DNA of 64,000 nucleotides, from positions 26,227,437-26,291,436 of the forward strand of contig AP025062.1 of assembly GCA_036186865.1 (NCBI GenBank), read 5' to 3'. Both the position numbers and the translations under genes were made by a program. The stretch is from Eustoma russellianum. Taxonomy: Eukaryota > Streptophyta > Magnoliopsida > Gentianales > Gentianaceae. Positions within the stretch are counted from its first letter, which is position 1. Each line of letters starts with the position of its first letter. The notes under the pieces were generated by a model, which saw only the letters and a list, made by a program, of their open reading frames with translations, had not been told where the DNA came from and did no database searches. This document shows, one piece after another, positions 46,882-57,472 of the stretch.

Positions 46882-49800
46882 TTATGTTCTGAGCGCATGT
46901 ATGACACCATCAGTATGATAGAATCCACGAGCTGAATGTGGCAGCTGATTTGCAGACGTGAAAAGGCGAGTAATTGGGTGCAGTCGAGCGTGTTGGCACA
47001 AATAATGTGCTACCATGTTAATCTCTCGAGGGATGTGATGAAGCGTGCTTCCTGTGAAGGTCAATAGTTGAGTGAGCCGGGCGTATTCTGGCAATGCGTG
47101 ATGCAGGTTGCTAGGCAACTGAGTCAGTTGTTTGCAGTCTGTCTCAATTATTATACGGCGATGAAGTAGACCAAAGAACAATAGGCAGTAGATTATAGCT
47201 TGCATCTCCGCGCATAGTGGCGATAATATGGGCAGTCGAAAAGAAAGAGCAGCCAGCATTTGACCGTGGGAGTCCCGCAGAATTGATCCTGCGGAAGCAT
47301 GTGCTTGACCAGCTGAAGCATCAACATTAAGCTTTAATTTTCCAGGTGGAGGGAGTTCCCATTTCAACGGTAAAATGTGCTTTGGGCGCAGTCTAGGAGA
47401 GAAGCCAGCATCAATGAGGGATGGCACGTACTGTGCCAAGGACGTGCCGGAGAGTGATGTGGCCCAATCATAGCATGTCTATCGAGCTAAATTAAAAACT
47501 CTAGTAACTGGAAAATCCGCATCTCCGTAGAAGTGATTAGTGTAAATTCTCCAAATAGACCAGCATAGCATTATGGGGCCAATGACTCAGAAATTCCCTT
47601 TTAGAGAGTTGGCAGACGAAGATAGCCACCATTGGAGCAAGTACTGGCCTAGATTTGGGACTTGAGGCAGTGGACCATCTAGTGCACAAGAAAGATTCAA
47701 CCAAGCAGGCTTGACTTGAGGGCAAAGAAGAAACAAATGTGTGAGAGAGGCAGAATCATTCCGACAAAACGGACATATTTTGGGGCAGCTGTCAGAAAAT
47801 TGTTTTAAGTTATCCTCTATCGGTAAGGCTGAATGTAGCAACCAGCATATAAACATGTTAATGGTCTTGGGAACACCTCGCCACCATATAAACTTGTGGG
47901 AGAACAGTTGAGCACGGTGTGGACGGACATCCTCATATGCCTGTCGTAACAAAAATTGTCCTAAAGAGCTGGAGCGCCACAGTGGATTTGGATAATTATA
48001 TGATAGCTGTAGACATAGAGAATGGGTAGAACATATTCTTTTCCAGCTAGGAGAATCATAAATGCGCGGTGTGTAATCTATCTGAGATCCATAACGAGCC
48101 GCATATACGATGTCCATAAAGGATGTGTCGGTATGATAAGACCACCATAGCTTACAATCATAAGCGCATTGTATATATAATAAATTACGCACGCCCCATC
48201 CACCTTCTATTTCCGGATAATATAGGTTGTCTAATGAAGTCCAGTGATGCTTGTCACCCCATCGAAAAGATGTGATTTTTCGATTAAGGGCATGAATAAC
48301 ACTCTTGGGGAGGCGAGATGCCGCTAAAATATGAAGTGGAATAGACGTTAGGACCGATTTTAGCAATGTTAGTCAACTTCCTGGTGATAGCAGTCGACTG
48401 GCCCAGCCAGTTTAGCTTTGCATCAAAATGCTGCAATAGAGATGTGCAGTAAGATGCTCTATTGATCCCACGGTAAAGATAAGATCCCAAATATTTAATG
48501 GGGAGCGTAGATGGTTGCATGGTCAAGACTTGAACAACATTCTGCAGTTGGTATGATGTTACATAAGAACTCATGACAAACTGACTTTTGGAATAGTTGA
48601 CTAATTGCCCAGATGCCTGCTGATAATCTTGTAAGAAAGACTATAACTTTGTTAAATTTTGCGTAGAGGCATTTAGAAAAATCAACAAATCATATGCATA
48701 CGCTAAATGCGATATCGGCGCAACTCGGCCAATCGCAAACCCTCGAAGATGTTGAGATGTATATAATCTATTTAGACCGCGACTGAAACCTTCTGAACAG
48801 AGGATAAATAAAAGTGGAGATAACGGGCACCTTGTTTGACGCCACGTGATGGCGAGATAAAACGATAAGTTGCCCCATTTATGGCTATAGAGAGCTTGGA
48901 GAGACTCATGTTGTTCAGGATAATGCGTATAAAATGAGGGGCAAATCCAAATTTGAGCATTATCGCCACCAAGTATGACCAATTGACAAGATCAAAGGCT
49001 TTGGCCATGTCAAGCTTGATCATTATATTACCGGCATGAACCTTCCGATCCAATAAGTGTGTCATCTCATTTGCCATGAGGACATGCTCACTAATGTCAT
49101 GCCCTTTTAAGAAACCAATTTGCTCCAGTGAAATTATTTTGGGTAGCAAAGTATTCATTCGCGAAGCAATGATTCTTGTGGTGACTTTGCTAATGAAATT
49201 TGAGAGCCAAATAGGCCGGAAATCCGCATAAGTGATTGGTCTTGTCTTTTTTGGAATCAACGTTATAAGGGATGATATCATAATATGTGGAGGAGGAACG
49301 CGTAGGAAAAATTCTTGAACTGCAAGGGTAACATCAAGATGAAGTATATCCCAGCATGTTCGATAAAAATGACTGTTGTAGCCGTCTGGGCCTGCGGTGC
49401 TGGTCAGACTTAAGCTCCATACGGCCGCACGAATTTCAGCTACATCCGGAATGGCCATAAGCATAGCATTATCAGTCTGTGTTACCATCGCAGGGTTGTG
49501 TTGAAGAAAATCCTCAACCCCGCTTACAGGTTCATGTGCAAAGAGATGTTTATAAAATGAAACCGCAGCATCTCCTAGTGCTGCATTATCCTGCAGAATT
49601 TCACCAGAGGAGTTTTTTAGCTCACCAATATGTTGACGGCGATGCCTATCCTTAACAAGTGCATGAAAGTAAGATGTATTTTCTTCCCCTTCGGATATCC
49701 ATTTAGTTCTTGAATTTTGTGCCCAGTAAGATGTTTGCGCTTTTGTTGCCTGGAGAAGTTGAGCTTGTGCTAAGGAAAGGGTGGCCCTATTTGCAGGTGT

Positions 49801-50739
49801 GGGATCTGCATCAAATTGAGACTCACAGCGTTGATAATTCGTTTCTGCCATTGCAACGTTGTTGAAGATATTTCCATATATATTTCGGTTCCAACTGCGA
49901 AGGTCCTTCTTAAGCCTATTTAACTTTGAATATAATCCATGCATACCGCCGGACATAGGATATTGATGCCATTTTTCTTGCACAAAGGCCAAGAAGTCTG
50001 AGTGTAAGACCCATGCATTGATGTATCGAAAAGGAGTGTGGTGCCTGACGTTAGATATTGTGCATTTAAGTAATAATGGAGAATGATCCGAAGTTGCCCT
50101 TGATAAATGCTGGACAACCATATTAGAGAACACATTAGAGAATGCAACTGTGCACAAGTACCTATCCAGCCGTCTTATAATTCTGCCTTGTCCAGTTCCA
50201 CGTGCCCAAGTATAGGGAGAACCACTAAATGGAAGATCTTATAACCCACAAACATCTACACATTGTTTAAAATCCTCCAAAGTGCAAAGGGGAGGAGTGG
50301 AGCGACCTTTATGTTCATCGAGGGAAAGAAAGCTGTTGAAGTCACCACTTATTAGCCATGACACTGTAGTGTCGTGAGAAACCTGTACCAGAGATGCCCA
50401 TAGTTGCCTCCTTTCTAATATAGTATGTTTACCATATACTACCGACCAGGCGAATGACCGCTGCGTTGGGATGTAGACAAATGATAGAAGAGTAGTTTGT
50501 GTCTCATGTTGCACATCGAGTAAATGTAACAGGGAAGAAGTCCAGAATATCCAAATATTACCTTGGCATGTTTCTAAAGCATTTGAGAAACCTAGCTTCA
50601 GTCGATAAGAAGTGAGTTTTGAAGGACGTTGCTTTGGCTCAATAATTATCAAAATGTCTAACTTTGATTGACATAACAAAGTTAATAGACGGTCTATAGA
50701 TGTTCTAATACCGCCTACATTCCATGTTATAGCATTCAT
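46882..50739 (-). pseudogene. LINE copy 2 ORF2: endonuclease, RT, RNase H
   Basis: The start is at 50739 (MNAITWNVGGIRT). The endonuclease (50239-50739) keeps IIEPKQ and SGDFNSF, and a stop at 50239 interrupts it before TSDHSPLLLKC. RT spans 48641-50157 with DGYNSHFYRTCW, FRPIWLSN and GFLKGHDIS; a frame break falls near 48772-48982. The catalytic box reads YAYDLLIF instead of YADDLLIF, losing an aspartate. Then come 48284-48574 and 47587-48366, including the finger CPFCRNDSASLTHLFLLC. RNase H is at 46882-47439 (LKLNVDASAG, IIETDC, NMVAHYLCQHA). Not functional. Confidence 0.87.
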
Positions 50740-50758
50740 TATGATGTTTGCAGAGGAT

Positions 50759-52177
50759 TCAAACCCATACATGATGCACTTCGAGTAACAACTGTGGAGG
50801 GGGTCTAGGCGGTAACTCATGCTTAAGTCGCCTTCTTCGTCTTGGTGCCACTGGAATAAATCCATCAGTGTCTGGGATTGTACCAGCAATATAGTTCTGC
50901 AATAGTTCTTCATCAGAGGAAGTCGGTTGTCTAGAGGATAGGCGCCTGTTGATTATGCCTGATGCTTCTGTCATTTGTTGTTGAAATTGAGATCGTGAAA
51001 CTGTAATGGGAGCAACAGCATGGGATATATGATCAATATCTGAGTCTGATACTTGACAAGCATCTGGATCATCTAAGGTACCCTGAGTGTGGCCTTCTGA
51101 CTCTTCAAACAATTTATGGAGCGAAAGACCATCTATTCCTGTTGCTGCATCAAGGGTTGCTTCGTCTGAATGTTGCATATGATGTTCTGTTTCTGTTTGA
51201 TCCATAGGCTTGAGGCAGCTATCCCTCCGAGTAGGATCAGCAGGGGGATTTCCTGCGCCGCGGCAGATGGTTGTTGAACAGCATGAACTATGGGTACAAG
51301 ATCATCTTGAAATATGTGTGTCCCGTTGCCTTTATGTTGCTGGAGAAAAGTGACGGTGGATGGGTCCAAGGTGGAAGCTTTTTGGCCTTTCTTAGGGGTC
51401 CATCGTCCAGTTGATTTTTGTGGTTTGTCTGGCCTTTCATGAGCAACTTTCCCACATGTAGCAGTAGCATGACCTAATCGGCAGCAGTCATTGCAAAAGG
51501 AGGGAAGATCTTCATAAATTATCTGCTGTTGAATAATTTTTTGTTTGCCCTGCAAAAATAGTTTCTTGGGTAGATCTTTGGATATATCTGCTTCTACAAA
51601 AACCCAAGCAACAGAGGGGCAAAGGCCGTCGGCGGTGGCTATATCTAGCTTTATGGGGTGGCCAACGATACGTGCTATTTCAAAAAGAGCAGCCTTTTGA
51701 TGAAAGTGTATCGACAAGCATGGAAAAGCAACCCAGATTGGTACGATTGGAGCATCTGCTGAGGGATCAAAATTGATGGTCCATTTAGTAACGCGCATTG
51801 TGCATCCTGCGATTGTCCATGAACGTCGATAAAAGCATCAAACGTAATCTGGCTCATGATGGAAATTCAGCAGTATGTGGGATTGGTCCAAAAGGGTGAT
51901 CTTTACGTCAGATTTGAATCCTATTCGATCAAATACATCGCGAATGATCTTCTGTGGTGGCCGACCAAACCAAAATGTACCTACCAGCGTAAATCGGTAA
52001 GGTGTGGCGAGGGAGTCAATTTCTTCGTCTGAAAAAGCAATGAAAGGGTGGCCTTTGTGCTTGGAGATGATCTTTGGTGAGATGAACATTGAAGGAGTGA
52101 AGGAATCAGCGACCACCGTTGCAAACGAGCGTGATCGAGCACCGGTGGGGTTTTCCGGATTCCCTGGAGAAGACGAC

Positions 52178-52182
<5 letters not shown>
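50759..52182 (-). pseudogene. LINE copy 2 ORF1 (DUF4283-like and zinc knuckle)
   Basis: The N-terminus starts MASSSPGNPENPTGARSRSF. Segment 51838-52182 (FTLVGTFWFGRPP, HILLNFHHEPDY) and segment 51133-51798 (PIWVAFPCLSIHFHQKAALF) together look like the DUF4283 domain usual in plant LINE ORF1. A CCHC knuckle CNDCCRLGHATATC follows near 51450-51490. The tail 50759-51205 ends with the basic APRRRRRLKHELPPRPPP. Frame breaks lie near 51800-51838 and 51133-51205. Confidence 0.8.

Positions 52183-52263
<81 letters not shown>
52181..52263. repeat. (TA)n microsatellite at the 5' end of LINE copy 2
   Basis: An 83-bp AT run that starts within the ORF1 start codon of copy 2 (CCATATAT...). Confidence 0.95.
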
Positions 52264-52267
<4 letters not shown>

Positions 52268-52679
52268 TGTAATTTTCTAATGCTTTAGCTGAATGCCAAT
52301 AGACCTAAGCATGCGCCGACGAGAAAAAGAAAAAGAAATGGGATATGATCGCTATATGAAAAATTGAAAAACGAGTTTTCTTTAACGTATATACCTTTTC
52401 TTTCCTTTACTAAACTTATATACATGGAGATTATAGGCCGCTCTGAAAAAACATAGAAAATTTGGCCTTCTAGAATTGATTGGCGCATGTGAAAGATATG
52501 GGTAAGGATAAAATCATACCAAAAATAGTTAGAGATTTGATTGAGATTTGATTGTAACAAATTAATTCAAATTGATTCTTTACCTTAGATAGAGGAGAAA
52601 TATAATTATAAATTAAGGTGTATCTTGTACTGTTTTACTCAATGAAATACAACTTTCATTCCAAACCAATTTCCTTCGT
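52264..52679 (+). other. Flank and probable LTR/leader of copia fragment F
   Basis: A PBS-like TGGTATCAAAGCAGG begins at 52680, so an LTR should end just before it. The stretch near 52600-52670 (ACTCAATGAAATACAAC...) looks like a copia LTR end. The LTR start could not be fixed and no partner LTR is in the window. Confidence 0.4.
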
Positions 52680-52694
52680 GGTATCAAAGCAGGT
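52680..52694 (+). other. Element F primer-binding site
   Basis: TGGTATCAAAGCAGG resembles the initiator tRNA-Met complement TGGTATCAGAGCC. Confidence 0.6.
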
Positions 52695-52880
52695 TGCCTG
52701 ATCCAACCTACCCAGCCAAGCAACCGGCCAACACAGGCGCAATACACGAGCACAGCCAAAAACCTCACCAGGAAAAAAACAAAAAAAACAAATGAAGTTG
52801 TTTTTTCCTGTTCGGTGGCTCAGAGTAAGAGTCATCATAGCCATAATACCTTTCCAACCGACTAACGATCAAGGAGGACC

Positions 52881-53905
52881 ATGTCCGGCAGTTTCGGCGA
52901 AATCAAAGTGGATAACAATGAGTTGGCCATACAGTTGGTCAACCTACTCAAGAACAATGTCAGCAACCCTCAGCCAGATAATTTTTCACTAGGCATCAAA
53001 CTGGATAGTGAAAATTACCAGCTGTGGGCCACTCTAATGAAGAAAGACATCGGAGGCCGGGGCAGGAATGCTCACCTAACTGGCCTTCCACCACCTCCGG
53101 CGGTCACAAATCTGACTTTTACACAGTGGGAAATATATGACCACTGCGTATTCACCTGGCTGATTTAGAACATTGAACCAGCGCCGGTGAATAATGTCTC
53201 ACAGTATCCAACGGCGAAGGCACTGTGGGATGGACTAGCGTAACATACGGGACTGGCACAGATGCGCTTCAGGTATTCAATCCGCACAAAAAGGCTCATT
53301 CTGTGCGTCATTCAGGAGAAGCACTGGAGGATTTATGGCCTGAACTCCAGAGTATCTGGATGGAGATTGACCGTCGAGATCCCAACCCAATGAAGGATCC
53401 AGAGGATATCACCTTTTACAACACAAAAGTCCAGGAACAGCGGTTATGCCAACTTTTCATGGCGGTGGATGACCGCTTCGACACCATCCGACGAGTGATC
53501 CTTAAAAAGGAACCCCTGCCAAAAGTGGAGGCAACCTACTCCACCATCCAGAGAGAAGAAGCCCGAATTACCATTCTGGAAGGAGGCCCTCAGAGACATC
53601 ATCGGGCATCGGACAGGGACTCAAGGCACACGGACGGACAGAGGCAGGGGCAGCCGTCCAACCATTCGTTCACAGACATCATCGCGAGTGGATAGGAGCC
53701 ACCTACACTACACACACTGTGGCCGAAAAAAGCACACAAAAGAAGAGTGCTTCGAGTTGGTAGGCTATCCTGACTGGTGGGAGGCCCAAGCAAGGAAGAA
53801 GTCGGTAGACAAGAAGTAGCCAAGCCGTGGCGCTTCAGCAGTAGGTGTCCCGGAGGAACCAGCACCAACAGTGGCACCAGCAGCGGCGACCTTGCCCATA
53901 CAGGT
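52881..53905 (+). pseudogene. gag: Copia gag fragment (element F)
   Basis: The frame opens MSGSFGEIKVDNNELAIQLV and continues LGIKLDSENYQLWATLMKKD, AHLTGLPPPP and WEIYDHCVFTWLI, the copia gag N-terminus. A stop at about 53167 and a frame change lead to 53225-53695, with LWPELQSIWMEIDRRDPNPM and FMAVDDRFDTIRRVIL. The knuckle near 53705-53760 reads YTHCGRKKHTKEECFELVGY then PDWW, with its first cysteine changed to tyrosine. No pol follows; the sequence turns purine-rich and is then cut by element E. Confidence 0.8.
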
Positions 53906-54104
53906 AAAGAGGGAGTTGGGAGAACAAAGGAGAGAAAGGGAGAGATCAGAGAGATAGACGTATGAGAAGGAGGAGGTGAGAGAAGACAGAAAGAGTGTGG
54001 GGAAAGTAAAAGGGAAGAAATTGGGAAGAGGGAAAGTTACGCAGGAAAAGAGGGTCAAGGGGAGGATAAAGAGGGTGGCGCTGGAAAAGGAAAACGGGCA
54101 CGGG
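53906..54104 (-). other. Pyrimidine-rich (minus-sense) stretch, left half
   Basis: On the plus strand this is almost all A and G. After excision of element E it joins the similar stretch at 63837-63905. On the minus strand the joined tract resembles a plant 5' untranslated leader (CTCTCTCC, CCGCCGCCGCC). A short minus frame at 53765-54058 runs into antisense gag and is not credible as a protein. Confidence 0.3.
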
Positions 54105-54109
54105 AATCG
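54105..54109. repeat. Target-site duplication of element E (left)
   Basis: AATCG, repeated exactly at 63832-63836. Confidence 0.9.
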
Positions 54110-54339
54110 TGTTAGATTATAAAATGTTTTGATGATATAAAAAGATGTTTTAAAGGGCTAAGATGGAACTTTACACATTAAGTTCGAAGCTAATTGAGAA
54201 AAACATGTGCGAGATGTAAAACTTTTAATAGATCGGTTGAAGTACACATCAGTCTCTCAGGAGGCACATGGCTCGATCCAAGTGAAGCTTGGTAAATATT
54301 TGAGCACTCAGATTCACGTCATACTCTAAGCCAAGAGAC

Positions 54340-54620
54340 GTGGATTGATTGACGTGTATCTGAGAGACGTCGATCTCTCAGTTAAGCATACGTCGATCGA
54401 TCGACGTATAACTGAGAGACGTCGATCTCTCAGCTTCAGGTATGTCGATCGATCGACATACATCTGAGAGACGTCGATCTCTCAGCCTAATGACGTCGAT
54501 CGATCGACGTCATTCTGAGAGACGTCGATCTCTCAGCAAGGCTGACATCGATCGATCGACGTCTGACTGAGAGACGTCGATCTCTCAGCTCTGGCACGTA
54601 GACCGATCGACGTCTCCAGA
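54340..54620 (+). repeat. Alternating palindrome array in the E 5' LTR (about 52-bp period)
   Basis: Five identical 22-bp units with arms CTGAGAGA and TCTCTCAG around CGTCGA sit at 54360-54381, 54412-54433, 54464-54485, 54515-54536 and 54567-54588. Between and around them lie palindromes centred on CGATCGATCG with flanks that differ from unit to unit. Three are perfect over 22, 22 and 26 bp. About 14 ACGT cores fall within the array. The 3' LTR copy covers 62632-62912. Confidence 0.92.
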
Positions 54621-54884
54621 GTTCAAAAATTTTCAAACGTTGGAACAAAATCCAAGGGAGATCTATGATATTTTCTCTCTCAAATCTTGCTAAAATTTCT
54701 TGTGGACCTTAACCCAACATACTACATGCTTCCTTGACTATTTTAACCATGTCTAAGATTCTCTAGGGTGGCTATCCAAGATCAAATCATTCCGTAGGGT
54801 GGCTAAAGGCTATTTGGGCACTATCTTGACATTTTTGAAGATGAAGACTTGGTGGTGAGCCTAAAAAACGTGGTCAACATTGTC

Positions 54885-54892
54885 TATAAATA
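54885..54892 (+). promoter_or_regulatory. Predicted LTR TATA box (element E 5' LTR)
   Basis: GTCTATAAATAGAAG is a plant TATA context, about 300 bp downstream of the palindrome array. The same box is at 63178-63185 in the 3' LTR. Confidence 0.6.
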
Positions 54893-55539
54893 GAAGAGGC
54901 TTGGATGAAGCAATGACACACTTTTTCAACATCATCTAGCTTCATTTTCCATTGTTGTATATTTCTCTCATACTTGTAAATTTGTTTAAAGCTTGTCTAG
55001 CTTTTCTTTGATCTTCATTATTGTATATTGAGAGAAAGAGAGTCAAGCACAAGAGGAACCATAAATATTTGATCTCTTGCTTGTGCTTAGACTTGTGAGA
55101 AAGTGTGAACCTTACTATATTTCTTCAACCCACTGTGAGAAGTTCTTGAGGGAACTTTTGTTGAAGTTGTGAGGAAGCAAGAAGTTGTTCTTGCTAAGAG
55201 CTGTAGTTGCTGTAGTTGCACAAGTGTGTTTTGTGCAAGAAGTTGCTGTTGTTGTTGCTTACACTAAAGTGTTAGTGTAAGTATTGCTGTGGTTGTTCTT
55301 ATTGTTCATAATAAGAAGAGTAGTTTTTGAAAAATCCACTTTGGAAACAAAGTGGTAGTGGAGTAGAATCATTTACGATTCGAACCACTCTATATCCGGT
55401 GTACTCATTCACTACTTCTCATCTCCCATTCTTGCTCTGATTTTGAATATCTTTTTTGAGTTGAGCAAACGAGAAAATTCCGCAAAAGAGACAAACACTC
55501 TATTCACCCCCCTCTAGAGTGTATTTCGGACCTAACAAT

Positions 55540-55552
55540 TGGTATCAGAGCC
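55540..55552 (+). other. Element E primer-binding site
   Basis: TGGTATCAGAGCC, a perfect match to the initiator tRNA-Met complement, two bases after the LTR. Confidence 0.93.
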
Positions 55553-55600
55553 TAACCTTGATTGCTTGGCCTATCTTTGTAAGTAGCAAGGTTAAAGATC

Positions 55601-57472
55601 ATGGCAATGACAACCTCAACCTCAACCTCTTCATCTCCTAAGCCTACTGCATTATTTTCTAGATAAAACACTAAAGCACCTATGTTTGATGCCCAAAATT
55701 ATTCCTTGTGGAAATTTCGAATGATCAATCACTTGAAAGGCTGTGGATTTGATATATGGAGAGCAGTTGTCAAAGGAATTGAAGTTCCTATGATTACCAA
55801 CTCAAAAGGAGAATCAATATTCAAAGATGAGGATGACTACACCGATGAAGAAAAGATAAGATTTGCCATTAATGGCAAAGCATTTGATATTCTCTCAAGT
55901 GCTCTCACCACCACCGAGCTTATAAGACTTCAAGGTCTTGAAACAGCTCATGAGGCATGGAAAAGGCTTGAAATGATACATGAAGGAACTGAGCAAGTAA
56001 GAGTGGCCATACGACTTATGCTCATGAAGGAGTATGAGATGTTCGGAATGAAAAGCGGTGAGAAGATTGAGGAGACAATCGATTGATTCACACGAATAGT
56101 GAATCAACTCTCCATGGTGGACAAGAAAATCTCAAATGAAGACCTTGTCTCAAAACTCCTCAACTCTTTGCCAAGAGAATGGACACCCAAGGTCATCGCA
56201 ATCACCGAATCAAAGAATCTCAAGACTCTCACTCTTGATGAGCTATCCGGTAATCTTCTTACTCATGAAATTCTTATTGATGAACAAAATAGGATGAACC
56301 CTATCAATCCCACACAAACATCACACAAAGGATTGGTGGTAGAGTCCGATGACTCGGATGAGGAAGTTGCTCTTCTAGTAAGAAAATTTAGAAGAATGGC
56401 AACTAGAAACAAAGCACAAGCAAAAAAGTTTTTCAAGAGACCATCTAAAGAAAAGGAAGCAAGTGAAAATTGCTATAGATGTGGTCGACCCGGTCACTTC
56501 ATTGCCGATTGCCACGTAAATGAGCTGCAAAAGCAAGAAAAAAAGGTCTTTCCTCAAAAGAAGAAAGCCCTCAACGCAGAAGTAACCACGTGGGATGATC
56601 TCCTTTCGGAATCGGAAGGAGAAGAGAGTGAAGATCAAGGTGTTGGACTTGTTGCAATGGTTGACAATCCAAAGATTCAACATACCTGCCTTATGGCAAT
56701 TGAAGATGATCTTGAGGTAAATTCTAACCCTTCAAATTTGCATGATGAAATAGGAGATTTACAAGATGACTTTGAAAAATTGAACTTAAAGTATAAGCAT
56801 TTGAAGAAAGAGTTTAAGAAATGCATCTTAGAAAATAAGAGCTTGCATGACAAAAATATTTTGATGTTTCAAGAGCATGACATCATACTTACCATGCATA
56901 AAACCGTAGCTCTTGAAAATGTAGAAATTAGAAAAGAATGTGAGAAACTAAAGATAGATTTACAAAGACTAACAAATGGCAAAAACAATTTAGACATACT
57001 ACTTGGAAATCAAAGAATTGGAAATGATAAATCCGGTTTAGGATTTAATTCATCATCCTCCTTTATTAAGCCTAAGAAGAAGGCAAATAATAGAAAAACA
57101 CAACGAAATTCATCACCCTCTAAATCAAAGCATGTACCCACTTGTTTTCATTGCAATAAACTAGGACATGTGAAGAAAGCATGTAAAGCTAGATTTGGAA
57201 GCACACATGTTTGGAAGCCTAAGGGTCGACAAACTAACCTTAAAGGACCCAACCATCAAAGGGTACCAATGCATACATCTTTTGGTTTTGTAGGCACTCA
57301 AGATAAATGGAGTAGCCAAAGAAGAAGGAACCAAATGGCTTATGGACAGCGGATGTTCAACGCACATGACTGGAGACAAAACGTTGTTCACCAAGCTCAA
57401 GCTCCAAGATGGTGGAACGGTGCATTTTGGCAATGGGAAAGCCAAAATCCTTGGACATGGAGAAATTGGTAA
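55601..57472 (+). pseudogene. gag: Element E Gag, two nonsense codons
   Basis: The ATG at 55601 opens a Thr/Ser-rich start that meets TAA at 55664-55666. The gag domain (MFDAQNYSLWKFRMINHLKG) is open to TGA at 56084-56086, and 56099-57472 then continues in the same frame series. It holds a zinc knuckle CYRCGRPGHFIADC near residues 127-140 of that segment, a Lys/Glu/Leu coiled coil near 220-300, and a second knuckle CFHCNKLGHVKKAC near 350-363. A second knuckle is not seen in the A and C gags. The last part overlaps the start of pol in another frame. Confidence 0.88.

Larger units (their letters stand above)
46229..52182 (-). mobile_element. LINE copy 2: near full-length L1 element
   Basis: Minus-strand L1 of about 5.95 kb with ORF1, ORF2 and 3' UTR in the same order as copy 1. 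The 3' end has an A-run (T7 at 46231-46237) next to a TA run. The 5' end lies at the ORF1 ATG (52180-52182), where 83 bp of (AT)n begins, so any 5' UTR is missing. Sequence is clearly diverged from copy 1, hence a separate insertion rather than a duplication. Both ORFs carry frame breaks. Confidence 0.9.
54110..55537 (+). repeat. Element E 5' LTR
   Basis: TGTTAGATTATAAAATG to CGGACCTAACA. It contains the palindrome array 54340-54620 and a TATA box at 54885-54892. Confidence 0.94.

Noticed and set aside
53765..54058. Minus-strand frame starting in CT-rich DNA with MGKVAAAGATVGAG
   Set aside because: Most of its length is antisense to the copia gag fragment; a host exon cannot be argued from it.
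54360..54588. CRISPR-like repeat-spacer array
   Set aside because: Regularly spaced identical units look array-like, but the spacers are themselves palindromes of one family, the sequence sits in a plant LTR, and no cas genes exist here.
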